This document shows positions 1 through 5,827 of a stretch of 7,092 bases of DNA, in pieces. Below the pieces are notes generated by a model. The model did not search any database, was not told the origin of the DNA, and saw nothing but the letters and a program-made list of their open reading frames with translations. The stretch is from Methanomicrobiaceae archaeon (GTDB lineage Archaea; Halobacteriota; Methanomicrobia; Methanomicrobiales; Methanomicrobiaceae), in assembly GCA_030628325.1 (NCBI GenBank), contig DAOVRB010000047.1, forward strand, positions 1 to 7,092. Direction: 5' to 3'. Within the stretch, counting starts at the first letter, position 1. Every line of letters starts with the position of its first letter. Made by a program: the position numbers and the translations under genes.

Positions 1-1
1 A

Positions 2-148
2 CCTGTCACTGGTGAAACAACTGCACCTGTAACCGCAGTTGTGACAACCGCACCTGCAACCACAGCAACCGCAGCTCCAGGATTCGGTGCACTCATTGCA
101 CTGATTGGACTCGGCGCTGTTGCAGCACTGGTTCTCAGAAAGGACTAA
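2..148 (+). CDS. C-terminus of a PGF-CTERM surface/secreted protein (5' end outside window)
   Basis: Only the last 48 codons are present, in frame from base 2 to a TAA stop. The visible part starts with a Thr/Pro/Ala-rich stretch of about 25 residues, the kind of linker that in archaeal surface proteins is often O-glycosylated. It is followed by Pro-Gly-Phe at codons 26-28, a hydrophobic helix of about 18 residues rich in Gly, Ala, Leu and Ile, and a short basic end (Leu-Arg-Lys-Asp). This tripartite layout (PGF, helix, Arg/Lys) is the PGF-CTERM sorting signal recognised by archaeosortase A, which removes the helix and links the protein to a membrane lipid. The protein is therefore expected to be exported and lipid-anchored at the cell surface. 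The functional domain lies upstream of the window, so no activity can be named. A T-run terminator follows at once. Confidence 0.85.
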   Translation, partial: PVTGETTAPVTAVVTTAPATTATAAPGFGALIALIGLGAVAALVLRKD

Positions 149-160
149 AACTAACTTTAA

Positions 161-170
161 ACTTTTTTTT
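161..170 (+). terminator. T8-run terminator after the PGF-CTERM gene
   Basis: Eight consecutive T residues (163-170) begin 15 bases after the TAA stop of the upstream gene. Oligo-T tracts on the non-template strand are the usual intrinsic termination signal in archaea. The run is followed by G and A6, so a short T/A fold-back is also possible, but the T-run alone is enough for the call. Confidence 0.6.
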
Positions 171-183
171 GAAAAAACGTGGA

Positions 184-200
184 TGACACACGAAGTGTCA
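184..200. repeat. Inverted repeat TGACAC-N5-GTGTCA
   Basis: Two perfect 6-base arms flank a 5-base spacer. A weaker version with 4-base arms (GACA-N7-TGTC) occurs at 468-482, and both are followed by AGG, so the motif appears twice in the same gap. It could be a regulator binding site or a small hairpin. Confidence 0.5.
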
Positions 201-215
201 GGCACTGTTTGATGA

Positions 216-233
216 AAGTGGCAATTGCCACTT
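216..233. repeat. 18-base perfect palindrome AAGTGGCAATTGCCACTT
   Basis: The two 9-base halves are exactly complementary with no spacer. Lacking a loop, it is more like a dimeric DNA-binding site than an RNA hairpin, although a folded transcript could open a small loop. It sits about 420 bases upstream of the deoA start, too far for a simple operator of that promoter. Confidence 0.6.
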
Positions 234-275
234 GCATGCTAAACGCACATAATGGCTTGGGCCATCACACAAAAA

Positions 276-312
276 GCGATAAAAGTCAATCTGGAATTTT
301 AACTTTTATAGC
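276..312. repeat. Stem-loop, 8-bp arms ATAAAAGT/ACTTTTAT
   Basis: Arms at 279-286 and 302-309 are perfectly complementary around a 15-base loop. Beyond one mismatch, GC/GC (276-277 with 311-312) extends the stem. It is AT-rich and would be only moderately stable as RNA. It belongs to the cluster of inverted repeats in this gap. Confidence 0.4.
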
Positions 313-501
313 AAATATGAGTCTCATTTTCATGTTGAACGGGCATGAAGCATAGACTTTAAGTGCTGTTTAATGAAAACGTGCAGCAAGGATTTATCTG
401 GTTTTCACGTTCCTGTGACTTTTAATCTGTTTTTGAAACTATTTTCTGTTTTTCCCAAAACGGGCACGACATATGGAGTGTCAGGTGTTCTTCTCTGAAA
501 A

Positions 502-529
502 TATAAACTGCACGCTATAAACTGCATGC
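502..529. repeat. Tandem 14-base duplication TATAAACTGCAYGC
   Basis: Bases 502-515 and 516-529 are direct tandem copies with a single C/T difference (CACGC versus CATGC). Each copy begins with TATAAA, so the duplication also duplicates a TATA-like element about 130-150 bases upstream of deoA. It could be an alternative upstream promoter, a paired regulator site, or replication slippage. Confidence 0.55.
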
Positions 530-606
530 TCCCATAGTGCATATCCCGACATCATAACTTCACTACACATCCCCTCCGTTACAGTGCTTAAGTTCTTTAG
601 TAATTG

Positions 607-615
607 AATATATAT
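607..615 (+). promoter_or_regulatory. TATA box of deoA
   Basis: AATATATAT is centred near 611. With the usual archaeal distance of 25-27 bases, transcription would start near 636-638 and leave a leader of about 17 bases. That leader carries GTGAT (647-651), a partial match to the archaeal anti-Shine-Dalgarno, close to the ATG at 655. Confidence 0.5.
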
Positions 616-654
616 CCAGAAACAGGGAAATCTCGTTATTAAAGTAGTGATATT

Positions 655-2178
655 ATGGAACTCACTGTAAAACTGTTTGACATAAGAAACCGGGGTGTGC
701 TTCTCAACCGTGAGGATGCAGATGGACTGGGAGTCCTTGATGGTGACCGTGTTGAAGTGATTAATTCAATTAACGGTGAATCTGTTCTCGCTGTTGTGGA
801 TACCACTTCAGCCATGATTGACAAAGGCACTGTTGGTATATACAAACGAACAAACGAGTCGCTCTGTGTGCTGGACGGAGCAGTTGTCAGAGTACATGAG
901 GGGTCGTCACCAGAGTCGGTTAGCCATATCAGGAAAAAGATGAATGGTGGCAAACTCTCAAAAGATGAAATCACAGAGATTGTCCATGATATTGTGAACG
1001 AAGATCTCTCAATGATCGAACTGACAGCTTTTGTGATCGCCTCATATATAAATGACCTTGATATGGAGGAGGTTGAATACCTCACAAGAGCTATGGTCGA
1101 TACTGGTGAACGACTGCAGTTTGCCAAACATCCGATTGTTGACAAACATTCGATAGGTGGTGTGCCGGGGAATAAAATCACACTTCTGGTTGTGCCAATC
1201 ATTGCGGCAGCCGGCCTTAAAATTCCAAAGACCAGTTCCAGGGCAATTACCGGTGCCGGGGGCACTGCGGACCTCATGGAAGTCCTTGCACCTGTGGAAT
1301 TTTCGGCTGCCCAGGTGCAGCAGATGACAGAGAAGGTCGGTGGTGTAATTGTATGGGGTGGTGGAACCAATATTGCGCCTGCAGACGATCGGATAATAGT
1401 TGTTGAATATCCCTTTAAAATTGATGCGAGGGGGCAGATGCTCGCGAGTGTCATGGCAAAAAAGTTTGCTGTCGGTGCTGATATCGTGGTAATTGATATC
1501 CCTGTCGGCAGGCACACGAAAGTTGCCACTACAAAGGAAGGCAAAAAACTTGCACGTGAGTTTATTGAACTTGGAGAAAGACTCGGGATGGAAGTGCAGT
1601 GTGCTCTCACATACGGTGAATCTCCTGTGGGTCACACCATCGGGCCGAAACTTGAAGTGAGAGAAGCCCTCTCAGTGCTTGAAGGGGCAGACGAACCTGT
1701 CTCACTGATCCAGAAAAGTGTTGCACTCGCAGGAATTGCTCTTGAAATGGCAGGCAAGGCGGCAAGGGGGGGCGGGTCAGATATGGCCATGGAGATCCTG
1801 ACAAGTGGCCTTGCCCTTGAAAAAATGAAAGAGATTATTGAGGTGCAGGGAGGGGACTCTGCAGTCACATCATCAGATATCACACCGGGTGAATATTCTG
1901 CTGAAGTGCGTGCACCCACGTCCGGGTTTGTTATTGACCTTGACAACAGGGCGTTAATCTCTCTTGCGAGATATGCAGGGGCACCTCATGACAGGGGTGC
2001 AGGAATTTATCTGCATGCAAAGAAAGGAGCGCATGTTAAAAAAGGAGATATAATATTCACAATTTATGCAGAAAGCGAGTGGAAACTAAAAAGAGCCATT
2101 GAAGAAGGGCGAAGACTGATGCCGGTTGTTGTGGAAGGCATGCTCCTTGACCGTATCCCGGGTGAACACTGGGTATGA
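655..2178 (+). CDS. deoA: AMP phosphorylase
   Basis: This cytosolic enzyme splits AMP (also CMP and UMP in characterised archaeal homologues) with phosphate into free base and ribose 1,5-bisphosphate. It is the first step of the archaeal AMP pathway, which continues through ribose-1,5-bisphosphate isomerase to type III RuBisCO; neither partner is in the window. At 507 residues the length matches the archaeal family (about 500). Residues 1-85 form the extra N-terminal domain that distinguishes AMP phosphorylases from bacterial thymidine phosphorylase. Residues 164-175 (KHSIGGVPGNKI) are the phosphate-binding Gly-rich loop. Residues 194-209 (SSRAITGAGGTADLME) are the thymidine/pyrimidine phosphorylase signature. 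Residues 450-474 belong to the C-terminal beta domain. The ATG at 655 gives the expected family start (MELTVKLFDI) and lies 17 bases after the predicted transcript start. No key motif is missing. The next gene starts 40 bases downstream and could be read from the same transcript. Long frames on the opposite strand are shadows. Confidence 0.95.
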   Translation: MELTVKLFDIRNRGVLLNREDADGLGVLDGDRVEVINSINGESVLAVVDTTSAMIDKGTVGIYKRTNESLCVLDGAVVRVHEGSSPESVSHIRKKMNGGKLSKDEITEIVHDIVNEDLSMIELTAFVIASYINDLDMEEVEYLTRAMVDTGERLQFAKHPIVDKHSIGGVPGNKITLLVVPIIAAAGLKIPKTSSRAITGAGGTADLMEVLAPVEFSAAQVQQMTEKVGGVIVWGGGTNIAPADDRIIVVEYPFKIDARGQMLASVMAKKFAVGADIVVIDIPVGRHTKVATTKEGKKLAREFIELGERLGMEVQCALTYGESPVGHTIGPKLEVREALSVLEGADEPVSLIQKSVALAGIALEMAGKAARGGGSDMAMEILTSGLALEKMKEIIEVQGGDSAVTSSDITPGEYSAEVRAPTSGFVIDLDNRALISLARYAGAPHDRGAGIYLHAKKGAHVKKGDIIFTIYAESEWKLKRAIEEGRRLMPVVVEGMLLDRIPGEHWV

Positions 2179-2218
2179 ACCGATCAACTAAAATGATTTA
2201 AGACAGTAATAACCATCC

Positions 2219-3607
2219 ATGAACGTACATCGCCATTTGTTACTTCTGTTGCTTCTGGCAGCAATCTGTTGTTCAGTCCAGGCGACAACTCTTACAATTA
2301 CCGTGAAGGATGATGTTGATCTCACGCCTGTCAGTGGTGTATCAATATATATGAATGGCGATTATCTCGGATCAACAGATATCAACGGCAGATTTTATCT
2401 GTATCACTCAGAGACGGGTTCCTTTCGTCTGAGTGTAGAAAAATCCGGATTCTATAACTGGCAGAGTCTGGTTTCAAACTCAAAAACATATCTTACAGTA
2501 GAACTCCAGCGTAAGACCCAGGTACTGACAGTATCCCTGTATGATTCCGGTACACTAGACCCAATTTCAGGTGCGCTTGTCAAAGTGACAGGTGGAGATA
2601 TCGACCGTTCGGATACATCTGATTCAAAAGGAAAGAGCACATTTGCTCTGCCGGCAGGTAATATATACAATATAGAGATTCGCGCATTGAATTATGAGAC
2701 TCTGTTCAAGACAATTGAGATGCAAAGTGTGTCTAAGGAGATTGACTGCAGGCTTATCAGGAGCGATCTTTTTGTTGTGCATGTGATTAACGCCGCTGAT
2801 TCTGCACCACTCCCTGGGGTAGCGGTATATGTGGATGAAAAATATATCAGCGAAACCGATAGTGACGGAAGAGTGACCTGTTACCTGCAGCGTGAGAGGC
2901 CTTATCCGATACGGCTGGAAAAAGAGCAGTACGGGACATTTTCTGAGACCCATTACATTGGATCAGATGACCTTGTCTTTGAAATTGTTCTTTCAAAGGC
3001 GATATGTCCGGTATCTGTGGCTGTGTATGACAGAAATAAAATTCCGGTTGGGGGTGCGAAAGTTTATATCGACAGTCAGATCCTTGGAGATACCGATGCC
3101 TATGGCCGGTGCAGCCTTATAAATCTGGTTTCAGGTGTTCATGATATCGAAGTGCGCCATCCTGGTTATATGACATATGAAAAAACGGTCAATATCAAAA
3201 GTGAAGGTGAAAATCTGGTTGTCGAGCTTGATTATGCCATGGCTGAGACCACAATAATAGTGGAGGATTCTGACTATCATCTGCTAACTGGTGCTGAGGT
3301 TTTTGTAAATGGTGAGAGTATCGGTAAAACCAGTGGCAATGGTCAGATTAAGACTCAACTTTCAACGCACAATAGTTATGAATTCTCTGCATCGGCAGAC
3401 GGGTATAAAACAGGTTCGCTCACCCGGGAGATCCCGATGGGCAGTGCTGTCTATTCTGCAACAATCACCCTTGAAAAGGAGTTTGACCTGTTATTTATGG
3501 CTTCAATAGCTGTTGTTGGGATAGGGATACTGGGCGGAATAATTTATTGGTTTAAAAATATACGTGGAAAAAGGCGCAGAAAACCAGGAAGAAGAAGTCA
3601 GTTGTAA
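2219..3607 (+). CDS. Membrane-anchored surface protein with five carboxypeptidase-regulatory/PEGA-like repeats
   Basis: The 462-residue product has a Sec signal peptide (leucine run at residues 7-13, probable cleavage after Val-Gln-Ala at 22). Five tandem repeats of about 78 residues follow, near 23-98, 101-179, 183-260, 263-340 and 344-420. Each has the same plan: a beta strand, an x-P-(V/L/I)-x-G-(A/V) turn, a strand ending in VYV or similar, a T-D-x-x-G-(R/K) turn, a hydrophobic pair, then a Y-x-T or Gly-Tyr motif and a strand ending in VEL. This resembles carboxypeptidase-regulatory-like and PEGA beta-sandwich domains. A single transmembrane helix spans about 424-446, followed by a basic tail (RGKRRRKPGRR). 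The repeats should face outside with the tail in the cytoplasm. No catalytic motif is visible, so a structural, adhesive or sugar-binding role is an inference. There is no clear Shine-Dalgarno. The start is fixed by the signal peptide, and an AT-rich stretch 20-30 bases upstream would allow a leaderless transcript. Confidence 0.8.
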   Translation: MNVHRHLLLLLLLAAICCSVQATTLTITVKDDVDLTPVSGVSIYMNGDYLGSTDINGRFYLYHSETGSFRLSVEKSGFYNWQSLVSNSKTYLTVELQRKTQVLTVSLYDSGTLDPISGALVKVTGGDIDRSDTSDSKGKSTFALPAGNIYNIEIRALNYETLFKTIEMQSVSKEIDCRLIRSDLFVVHVINAADSAPLPGVAVYVDEKYISETDSDGRVTCYLQRERPYPIRLEKEQYGTFSETHYIGSDDLVFEIVLSKAICPVSVAVYDRNKIPVGGAKVYIDSQILGDTDAYGRCSLINLVSGVHDIEVRHPGYMTYEKTVNIKSEGENLVVELDYAMAETTIIVEDSDYHLLTGAEVFVNGESIGKTSGNGQIKTQLSTHNSYEFSASADGYKTGSLTREIPMGSAVYSATITLEKEFDLLFMASIAVVGIGILGGIIYWFKNIRGKRRRKPGRRSQL

Positions 3608-3647
3608 CTGAACCTGTCAAACCGGCTGATATGGGCCTGAATTTTTA

Positions 3648-3812
3648 ATGTATCGTGGCGAATGTCAGAACTTTATCTCCCCTGCCCATTTTTGTTTATA
3701 TCCCTTTAATGATCATCTGGTGAGTATCAATGGAATGATTGTTCCAAAAGATATGCTTCTGCCGGAGATCCGTGAGTAGATTCAGATTATTGAGGAGATG
3801 AAAAGAAAGTAA
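3648..3812 (+). pseudogene. Small reading frame interrupted by TAG; possible decayed gene
   Basis: From ATG 3648 a frame runs 43 codons to TAG (3777-3779), then continues in the same frame for 10 more sense codons to TAA (3810-3812). The end of the first part and the extension read as one amphipathic, charged helix (MLLPEIRE, stop, IQIIEEMKRK). One C-to-T change (CAG to TAG) would give an intact 54-residue protein. No Shine-Dalgarno is visible and no family is recognised. It may be a decayed small gene, a real 43-residue protein, or chance. A perfect TGCAGA/TCTGCA repeat begins right after the TAA. Low confidence. Confidence 0.22.
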
Positions 3813-3826
3813 TGCAGATTTCTGCA
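3813..3826. repeat. Short inverted repeat TGCAGA-TT-TCTGCA
   Basis: Perfect 6-base arms around a 2-base spacer lie between two convergent genes, immediately after the TAA of the small frame at 3648-3812. With so short a spacer it is better viewed as a palindromic protein site or a weak termination element than as a strong hairpin. Confidence 0.35.
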
Positions 3827-3896
3827 GGATAAAGGATAATTCAGGGATCTCTTTGTCAGGCGAAAAATCCTTTATATTGTTAATAATCAGATTCTG

Positions 3897-5141
3897 TCAT
3901 TCCCGGATGCCCCGTTCTTCTTTTTTCCTGTATAATATGGTTTTTAGGTAATCTTCAGTATTTTCAAAAACCGGTTCTTCGTTGTTGATGCTTTTCATCA
4001 GCGGAATTACCTTTGTCCTGATGCCCATACCCCTGTAATCGACATATCCGTAATCCCTCAAAACCTCCATAATTATTGTGTTCCTTGGAGTTCTCTGGCC
4101 TGCAACCATCTTCTCAACTGTCATTGAATTTGGAAGAGTGCCTGGGCTTATTACTTCCAGCCTGTCTGAATAGATTCCCACCTCTATCTCAACAAAGCGT
4201 GTCCAGTCTCTGTGTGCCAGAGCATTAATCACAACTTCACGAATGGCATCAAAGGGCCAGAACCATAATCTTGTCCGCCTGAAATTTTCATCAATTTCTG
4301 ATTCTTCTCTGGATATGAAAGGTTTTGCAAGTTCGGTGAACCTCTCTATTATTCCACGGTCAATGAGTGTTTTTCCTGATTTTTCAAAATCAAAGCGTCC
4401 AACAAGGGGCCCGTCCAGAATCTCATCAATCAGGGCATTGTACTCTTTTTCTCTTCCTTTAAAGGCAAAAACTCTGATTCCGGCCAGTTTAAGATAGCGG
4501 CGGGGAGTTTTTCCAAAGAGCACCAGACCGGCAATTGTACAATAAATGCTGCCTGATGCCTCTGTCAGAAATCCAAGTCCAAGAAGCCTTGACTGCCATT
4601 CACTGTCAGTACCCGGAATGTCAGGATCCTGCATAATATCCTTCAGGTAATTCTGAAGGCGGATTATGTCAAGGCAGGAAATATCTGTTCCGGGTACCGG
4701 CATGCTTTCCGCATGCAGCATTCCGCCCAATTCAAAAAGGCGCATCTGCTGTTCTCTGGTTGCAGGGCGTGAGGTTGATCCGACACGGATAAAGATCTTC
4801 TCATTTCCTCCTTCTCTGACTACATAAGGTTTGGAGATGCCCTGTGGGAATGTGATTACTGCAATCTTTCTGTTATCTATTCCTATCTCTTCATAAAATG
4901 GCAGGATCATAGGGTGAATCTTTTGGCTTATTACATTCATCACCCACTCTTCAGTATCCTCTCTTTGTAAACCGGTTATGCTGCCGTCATCTTCGACTCC
5001 GAGAATTATACGCCCTCCCTGAAAGTTTGCCATAGCGGCTATCTCTTTTGCGAGAGTTTCAGGCCTTATATCGTCACGTTTAAATTCCACTCCCGAATTT
5101 TCGCCGTTTTTTATTATCTCCAGAAGTTCAGTTATCCGCAT
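3897..5141 (-). CDS. AlbA_2 (Schlafen-like) DNA-binding / RecG-C-type HATPase putative transcriptional regulator
   Basis: The 414-residue product matches the plan of COG2865-type putative regulators, named ATP-binding or AlbA_2-containing proteins. Residues 13-131 form the AlbA_2 (Schlafen) domain: GVEFKR near 17-22, AAMANFQGGRIILGVEDDG at 35-53 and a closing G-S-T-S-R-x-A-T-R segment at 121-129. A middle winged-helix-like linker (about 150-295) contains ...GLVLFGKTPRRYL. Residues 300-380 resemble the HATPase_c_4 domain: REVVINALAHRDW (301-313, with the E..xN N-box), a SPGTLPNS turn (332-339) and YRGMGI (369-374) as the Gly-rich box. The family is thought to bind DNA or RNA and ATP, but few members are characterised, so targets are unknown. 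An AGAGG Shine-Dalgarno sits 6 bases before the ATG and a TATA box lies about 45 bases upstream. It stands alone, convergent with the upstream surface protein. Length is slightly short of the usual 400-500 range but complete. Confidence 0.88.
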   Translation of the reverse strand: MRITELLEIIKNGENSGVEFKRDDIRPETLAKEIAAMANFQGGRIILGVEDDGSITGLQREDTEEWVMNVISQKIHPMILPFYEEIGIDNRKIAVITFPQGISKPYVVREGGNEKIFIRVGSTSRPATREQQMRLFELGGMLHAESMPVPGTDISCLDIIRLQNYLKDIMQDPDIPGTDSEWQSRLLGLGFLTEASGSIYCTIAGLVLFGKTPRRYLKLAGIRVFAFKGREKEYNALIDEILDGPLVGRFDFEKSGKTLIDRGIIERFTELAKPFISREESEIDENFRRTRLWFWPFDAIREVVINALAHRDWTRFVEIEVGIYSDRLEVISPGTLPNSMTVEKMVAGQRTPRNTIIMEVLRDYGYVDYRGMGIRTKVIPLMKSINNEEPVFENTEDYLKTILYRKKEERGIRE

Positions 5142-5147
5142 GCTTAT

Positions 5148-5152
5148 CCTCT
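5148..5152 (-). promoter_or_regulatory. Shine-Dalgarno AGAGG of the AlbA_2 gene
   Basis: On the minus strand AGAGG precedes the ATG (5139-5141) by six bases and pairs with the archaeal 16S 3' end. It supports this start over internal methionines. Confidence 0.6.
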
Positions 5153-5184
5153 GATGGTGTTTCTGCTCGTTTTCACTTTTTCCC

Positions 5185-5192
5185 TTATATAC
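5185..5192 (-). promoter_or_regulatory. TATA box of the AlbA_2 gene
   Basis: Read on the minus strand this is GTATATAA. At standard archaeal spacing the transcript would start near 5162, giving a leader of about 20 bases that contains the Shine-Dalgarno. It overlaps the hydrophobic plus-strand frame at 5154-5366, which weakens that frame as a gene. Confidence 0.5.
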
Positions 5193-5388
5193 ACGGAAAT
5201 TTCATATCTGCCGGAAATGAATTTTTTCAATTATGTTCTGATTGCAGGTATTTGTATTTATATTTGTATCTTACTTTCCGTACATCTCATTTGGCTTTCA
5301 ATCGTATTTTATATTGTTGACACAGGAACAGGAATATTCAGTATAAACACCCTGAGATATCTTTAGATAAAAACGGTGCCCGAACACC

Positions 5389-5434
5389 TCGCCGAACAGG
5401 AAGGAGATGGCAATATCTCCTTCCTGTTCGACGA
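5389..5434. repeat. Strong hairpin: 16-bp perfect stem capped by a GCAA tetraloop
   Basis: Arms 5393-5408 (CGAACAGGAAGGAGAT) and 5415-5430 are perfectly complementary. The 6-base loop GGCAAT can close as a G-U pair over GCAA, a GNRA tetraloop. After one C/A mismatch, three more pairs (TCG 5389-5391 with CGA 5432-5434) extend it. This is by far the most stable fold visible in the window. No T-run follows on the plus strand, so it is not a classical terminator. It could be a processing or stability element, a recoding signal, or a small repeated element. Confidence 0.7.
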
Positions 5435-5565
5435 AGAGTCACAAGTGTTACCTGCCAAAAAAAAGGATGGGGGAGCTTTTACGCAATCGCAAATCCAGCC
5501 TTATGTCGCAGAACAATTAAAGTCGTGGGCTTTCTGCCTGCTTTGCTCGTAAAGAAATTGATAGT

Positions 5566-5572
5566 AAAAAAA
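5566..5572 (-). terminator. T7 terminator of tRNA-Arg
   Basis: On the minus strand seven T residues begin directly after the discriminator base of the tRNA, as is usual for archaeal tRNA genes. Confidence 0.7.
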
Positions 5573-5644
5573 CGGATCCAGCGGGAATCGAACCCGCGTC
5601 CTTGGGTTCGAAGCCCAAGAGGATATCCTCTACCCTATGGATCC
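5573..5644 (-). tRNA. tRNA-Arg (anticodon UCG)
   Basis: The 72-base minus-strand gene folds into a full cloverleaf. The acceptor stem GGATCCA/TGGATCC has seven perfect pairs. The anticodon arm is TTGGG-CTTCGAA-CCCAA with anticodon UCG at plus-strand 5609-5611, reading CGA (Arg). The variable region is four bases (GGAC). The T arm is GCGGG-TTCGATT-CCCGC. The D loop AGAGGATA carries A14, G15, G18, G19, A20 and A21; A20 is an Arg identity element, and the discriminator is G. The D stem is weak: G10-U25 wobble and a U13/U22 mismatch leave two G-C pairs. CCA is not encoded and there is no intron. The upstream side (5645-5700) contains small hairpins and AT-rich TATA candidates (GTATAA near 5680-5686 on the minus strand), so the promoter is plausible but not pinned down. 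Confidence 0.93.
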
Positions 5645-5792
5645 CTGTTGTGAAGCAACCACGAGACCGAAAGACTTCGGGTTATACTTCTTCTATTAAA
5701 TTGTCATTACATCCTAATTAAGGATTCTTTTGTGGTGGAATCTTAGGAATGGAATTAGTCAGGCATTTCCGGGAGTTTTTATCTCAGATGAC

Positions 5793-5801
5793 AATAATTT
5801 A
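5793..5801 (+). promoter_or_regulatory. TATA box of the dUTPase-family gene
   Basis: AATAATTTA is centred near 5797. At standard spacing transcription would begin near 5823-5824, four bases before the ATG at 5828 and after the ATG at 5813. This implies a nearly leaderless mRNA and favours the inner start. Confidence 0.45.
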
Positions 5802-5827
5802 ATCTGATTTCGATGAGAAGATTCTTT

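Larger units (their letters stand above)
149..654. other. 506-base intergenic region rich in inverted repeats
   Basis: No recognisable gene lies between the PGF-CTERM gene and deoA. After the terminator, a string of perfect inverted repeats follows: TGACAC/GTGTCA (184-200), an 18-base palindrome (216-233), ATGGC/GCCAT (252-265), ATAAAAGT/ACTTTTAT (279-309), ATGAG/CTCAT (317-327) and TGAAAAC/GTTTTCA (374-407). A degenerate echo of the first motif occurs at 468-482 (GACA/TGTC, sharing AGTGTCAGG). Two short ATG frames (212-355, 47 codons; 373-498, 41 codons) start in near-identical contexts, but neither has a Shine-Dalgarno or a known domain. The last 50 bases hold the deoA promoter. The region could be a structured leader or non-coding RNA, an operator array, or relics of a repeated element. 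The sequence alone does not decide. Confidence 0.5.
5154..5552 (+). other. Two same-frame ORFs separated by one TAG (unassigned; possible decayed or recoded gene)
   Basis: From ATG 5154 a 70-codon hydrophobic frame (one long membrane-like segment around residues 25-55) ends at TAG 5364-5366. The same frame then stays open for 61 more codons to TAA 5550-5552. The second part (GTG possible at 5376) is soluble in character, for instance VPEHLAEQEGDGN and later SQIQPYVAEQLKSW, with balanced codon use that looks like protein-coding sequence. A strong hairpin (5389-5434) lies inside it, 22 bases after the TAG. No Shine-Dalgarno precedes either part and I recognise no family. The first part overlaps the promoter of the opposite gene. 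Choices are a broken gene, a remnant of inserted DNA beside the tRNA, stop-codon readthrough, or chance. Otherwise the stretch 5142-5572 holds only the promoter, hairpin and terminator listed separately. Confidence 0.22.

Noticed and set aside
639..1635. Long minus-strand frames of 323 and 197 codons opposite deoA
   Set aside because: They are antisense to a well-supported AMP phosphorylase, are Ser/Thr/Pro- or Cys/His-rich in a way typical of shadow translation, and match no family I know.
2219..2290. Lipoprotein signal on the surface protein (Cys17, Cys18)
   Set aside because: The residues before Cys (LAAIC) do not form a lipobox, and the Val-Gln-Ala site at 20-22 is a better Sec cleavage site.
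2452..2953. Minus-strand frames opposite the five-repeat surface protein
   Set aside because: The plus-strand protein has signal peptide, regular repeats and an anchor; the antisense frames have no start signal or domain.
4243..4497. Plus-strand 84-codon frame inside the AlbA_2 gene
   Set aside because: It is a shadow of the recognised minus-strand gene, without a ribosome site or domain.
5749..5802. 17-codon leader-peptide-like frame (MELVRHFREF...) upstream of the dUTPase-family gene
   Set aside because: Although GGTGG and TTAGG precede it, the predicted TATA box lies inside it, so it would not be on the main transcript. There is no codon bias suggesting attenuation.
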